From: Chloroflexota bacterium
Lineage (GTDB): Bacteria > Chloroflexota > Anaerolineae > JAAYEA01
NCBI GenBank assembly: GCA_012689325.1
Contig: JAAYEA010000378.1
Coordinates: 1 to 34,783 of the forward strand
Direction: 5' to 3'
DNA length: 34,783 nt
In this document: positions 32,613 to 34,783 of the stretch, in pieces
How the letters are laid out: each line of letters starts with the position of its first letter
How positions within the stretch are numbered: position 1 is the first letter of the stretch
Made by a program: the position numbers and the translations under genes
Notes under the pieces: generated by a model
Seen by the model: only the letters and a program-made list of their open reading frames with translations
The model's database searches: none
Told to the model about the DNA's origin: nothing

Positions 32613-32973
32613 AGAGCCCCTGAAGAACCCGGTCACCGCCTCCGTCTGGAAAGGGCTGCCGGACGTGGCGAAGGAGGCCATCGGCATGATCGTGGAGGCC
32701 GCGGGCGCCGGGCACCTGGAGATGTATAACGGGATCATCGCCATCGCCGTGCGCCAGTGCCACGCCGTGACCATCAACCCGACGGCGGAGCTGCGGCCCG
32801 GCCACGAGATCATGCGCGGGCAGGGCGGCCGGCTCCACGACGCGCTGCGCGACCGCGCCTATGCCGATGGCGCGGGGCCCGCCCAGCCCGACCCCGCGCC
32901 CGCCTCCGGCCAGCGCGCCAAGATGTTCGACAGCCGCCACGTGCTCCGCAGGAGGGACGACCAGGGGCGCTAG
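32599..32973 (+). CDS. DUF2292-like paralogue with extended tail
   Basis: A 124-aa protein with GIIAIAVRQCHAVTINPTAELRPGHEI, matching the strand pair of the gene at 32114, then a Pro/Ala/Arg-rich tail. It is the last intact gene of the rightward operon. Confidence 0.55.
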   Translation: MEETREPLKNPVTASVWKGLPDVAKEAIGMIVEAAGAGHLEMYNGIIAIAVRQCHAVTINPTAELRPGHEIMRGQGGRLHDALRDRAYADGAGPAQPDPAPASGQRAKMFDSRHVLRRRDDQGR

Positions 32974-33006
32974 GGCGCCTAACACCGGCCTGGCCAGGCG
33001 GCCTGG

Positions 33007-33378
33007 GTGGCGCGGGGGGCCCAGGGGCCACGGGCGGGACGGCGCCAGTCCGCGACGAGCAGCGGCGGAAGGGCCCTGGAGGCGTGGACTGCCGAGAGCC
33101 CCGCTCCCAAGCTGGGCTTGGACATCGTGGCGGTGGCCAGCCGGTTCACGCGGCTGGAGAAACGGGGCAGCTATTACGTGGGGCCGTGCCCCTTGCACCC
33201 CGAGGCGTAGCACTCCTTCGCCGTCGGTCGCCATTCTGGCAAAGGGGGGAGGTGGTTCTGCTTCCACGAGTACCGTGGCGGCGACGCCGTCTCGTTGTAT
33301 GCCGAGGTCAAGGGGCTGTCGTACCGCCAGGCGTGGGGGGAGCTGCGCGGAGAGCAGGGCAGGAACGGGGGCCAGTGA
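33007..33378 (+). pseudogene. CHC2 zinc-finger (primase-type) gene with in-frame amber stop
   Basis: The frame reads IVAVASRFTRLEKRGSYYVGPCPLHPEA, then TAG at 33208-33210, then HSFAVGRH, WFCFHEYRGGDAVSLYAEV and LSYRQAWGEL. This is a DnaG-type CHC2 zinc-binding domain: CPxH, the SFxV strand and the GGD helix start are all in order. Only one nonsense codon breaks it. The start is uncertain (GTG at 33007). Many intact genes here end in TAG, so general readthrough is unlikely; a decayed replication gene fits better. Confidence 0.75.
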
Positions 33379-33399
33379 GGGCTGCGCATCCTGGCGGTG

Positions 33400-33429
33400 G
33401 TGACCGTCTATGTCGGGGTGTGATATACT
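33400..33429 (+). promoter_or_regulatory. Promoter of the ribbon-helix-helix gene (leaderless)
   Basis: GTGACC, an 18-bp spacer and TATACT (33424-33429), with 7 nt to ATG, the same spacing as the SLOG-like gene. Confidence 0.6.
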
Positions 33430-33436
33430 CCCCCAC

Positions 33437-33673
33437 ATGACCCCGGAACGCATCCCCCGTCACGACGATGAGCGGCTATATCAACCCAAGATACACAGCA
33501 AGCACACACGGGCCTTGCGCCGCCTCAGCCTGGAGACCGGCGCGCCGATGACCGTGCTGGCGGATCAGGCGCTGGAGGAGTTCGTGGCACGATACCCAGG
33601 GTGTGACTCACGAGCGCTTCCCCAGACGCGCCCCGGCTCATCCTCAGAGGTTCTGCAACAGGGCTGCGAGTAG
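33437..33673 (+). CDS. Ribbon-helix-helix-like DNA-binding protein
   Basis: A 78-aa protein with a strand and two helices, YQPKIHSKHTRALRRLSLETGAPMTVLADQALEEFV, a pattern close to CopG/Arc-type proteins such as antitoxins. The ATG at 33437 is preferred over an upstream one because it lies 7 nt after the -10 box. No toxin partner is seen, but the region after it is short of clear genes. Confidence 0.65.
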   Translation: MTPERIPRHDDERLYQPKIHSKHTRALRRLSLETGAPMTVLADQALEEFVARYPGCDSRALPQTRPGSSSEVLQQGCE

Positions 33674-34138
33674 GAGCGTGACACGGCACGGCATGACACG
33701 ACGCGTGCAAGTCACTGGCAGACCAGCCCACCCGCCCATCCGGTCATCGATGCCCTACCAGGCGCTGCTGCCGGTGTATGACGTGTCGCGAGATGCGTAT
33801 CAGCGCCATCGCCTGCGTTTCCCGACGAACGATGCTTTGGCATGATTTGCATTTGACAATGGGTTATGGTGCGTTATACTACCATCAGTAGCGGGAAGCG
33901 TATGATGAAGATAGCGGTTTTCTTGCGGCATGTGAATGTTGCTATCATACTGAATTTGAAATAATCGTTCGTTGGAATTCTGCGGTGCCCTGTTCGCCAG
34001 AACTGTCTCGCCGAAAGCGCAGAAACCCATGCCCCGATCGCGTCAAGTCCATACGTGCACACGCGCCACAGCGCCGCCCAGGTTGGATGGGTGGTGGCTG
34101 TGGCGTTTGGTTTGAGGGAGCACAAAAGGAGTTAGTAG
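33674..34138. other. Non-coding, GC falling to the right
   Basis: No convincing gene. GC content drops from about 33840 on, which may mark the end of the phage-like part. It holds a good promoter at 33853 and a GATAGC/GCTATC inverted pair near 33910-33950 that is too weak to call a terminator. Confidence 0.55.
33853..33880 (+). promoter_or_regulatory. Promoter-like sequence
   Basis: TTGACA (33853-33858), a 16-bp spacer and TATACT (33875-33880). It points to the secreted-protein gene, which would give a leader of about 250 nt. Confidence 0.6.
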
Positions 34139-34744
34139 ATGAAGTGCTTCAAACTGACCAGCATGTTTTTGTTCTTGTTGACCACGATAACTTTTGGTTC
34201 TGCTGCCGATTCGTTGGATGAAGCGCAAATTCGCGGTGGCTCTTGCGTCATCACTGAAGGCATATCGGAGAGAGCAAGTCTTGCTGGCGCAGTCAGCTAC
34301 GAATATTCGAGTTTGAGAGATGATGTATTCTTGAGATCAGATGGATCCGCTGCCCGGTACGAAGAGTTCTCTGTTCGCAATACGGGTTTCGAGCCCATTG
34401 ACAGTGAAGCCTGGTGCTTTTATTGGGGCAGAGACGCCTACAGTCATATCTTTGCCAAGGACGCAAGTGGTTACCTTGATGTGAATTACGTCGAGGATTA
34501 TTCGAATGAATACGGCTGGGGATTATGCGTAGAGGTGTTTTTCCGCCAAGCGATCGAGTACGGTGAGGTGTACACGTATGCGCTTGGCATTACCATAGAT
34601 AATCATCACAAGGTTCAGAATGATGTGATTGATGCTGAATGGTGGGTCCGGTCACGTGTCGACGGCCAGACAATTCACCCGCTTGAGGCCTTTTGTGGCC
34701 AAGTAATTCACCCACCCCGCGGCCAAGGAATTCACCCAGGCTGA
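34139..34744 (+). CDS. Secreted protein, end altered by repeats
   Basis: A 201-aa frame with a signal peptide (MKCFKLTSMFLFLLTTITFGSAA) and a beta-rich, Tyr/Asp-rich body (SYEYSSLRDDVFLRSDG; WCFYWGRDAYSHIFAKD). AAGGAG lies 9 nt before ATG. AT content is higher than in all other genes here. The last 25 residues (from VDGQTIHPLEAF) are encoded by the repeat array, so the original C-terminus has probably been replaced. Function unknown. Confidence 0.65.
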   Translation: MKCFKLTSMFLFLLTTITFGSAADSLDEAQIRGGSCVITEGISERASLAGAVSYEYSSLRDDVFLRSDGSAARYEEFSVRNTGFEPIDSEAWCFYWGRDAYSHIFAKDASGYLDVNYVEDYSNEYGWGLCVEVFFRQAIEYGEVYTYALGITIDNHHKVQNDVIDAEWWVRSRVDGQTIHPLEAFCGQVIHPPRGQGIHPG

Positions 34745-34783
34745 GGGGGTTTTGGCCAAGTAATTCACCCACCTCACGGCCAG
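34664..34783. repeat. Repeat array GGCCAAGTAATTCACCC, 57-bp period
   Basis: Units starting GGCCA(A)G and holding AATTCACCC begin at 34664, 34697, 34721, 34754 and 34778. Spacings alternate 33, 24, 33, 24, so the true period is 57 bp made of two half-units. It continues past the window edge. The spacers are not unique, so it is not a CRISPR array. It overlaps the 3' end of the secreted-protein gene. Confidence 0.8.

Noticed and set aside
33208-33210. TAG recoded as a sense codon
   Set aside because: Many intact genes here end in TAG (for example at 7933, 11791, 14323 and 14790) with short gaps to the next gene, so TAG is a normal stop.
34664-34783. CRISPR array at the right edge
   Set aside because: The intervals are themselves repeated with a 57-bp period and are not unique spacers; no cas gene is near.

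Overview
The window is GC-rich bacterial DNA with short, overlapping, co-directional genes. It reads as a prophage or prophage-derived element of about 30 kb between two host-like flanks. High GC, many ATGA overlaps, GTG/TTG starts and two apparently leaderless promoters would suit Chloroflexota or a similar GC-rich lineage, but nothing in the sequence proves the taxon.

Layout. 1-1729 (minus) is the N-terminal part of a large SNF2-type helicase, probably host or defence-island DNA. 1730-3090 is non-coding or decayed and holds a broken copy of a terminase large-subunit gene from a relative of the resident phage. 3101-5365 is the lysogeny module on the minus strand: a large serine integrase, a 62-aa companion gene behind a LexA-like box, and an XRE repressor with a strong promoter back-to-back with a rightward promoter. 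From 5838 to 32973 nearly everything reads rightward: two ParB-like paralogues (one fused to a phosphoribosyltransferase) with an oppositely oriented SLOG-like gene between them; an array of small genes with a radical SAM enzyme inside it; terminase small and large subunits, portal and a truncated minor-head-like gene; then glycoside hydrolases, methyltransferases, glycosyltransferases, a deacetylase, small membrane proteins and a lytic transglycosylase. I recognise no major capsid, head protease, scaffold or tail genes. After 33 kb come a broken primase zinc-finger gene, a ribbon-helix-helix gene, an AT-richer secreted-protein gene and a repeat array running off the right edge.

The most unusual feature is the 7.9-14.8 kb array. 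Twelve proteins of 107-211 aa begin with the same short segment, MAAxGGHWxK (often followed by GxGGxxFV), and then have bodies that look mostly unrelated. The tag is conserved in amino acids but varies at silent codon positions, so it appears to be selected as protein. Two of the twelve carry JAMM-type metal motifs, and each of these is followed by a 36-aa basic protein ending in the same tail. Together with ParB, phosphoribosyltransferase and SLOG domains next door, the best working idea is a set of phage accessory proteins addressed by a common N-terminal signal, for example for packaging into the virion, docking to a shared partner, or modification by the radical SAM enzyme. This is inference.

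A second signal is a 14-bp palindrome, TTGCCAYGTGGCAA, found seven times in coding and non-coding DNA and in different reading frames. This indicates a DNA-level site and not a protein motif.
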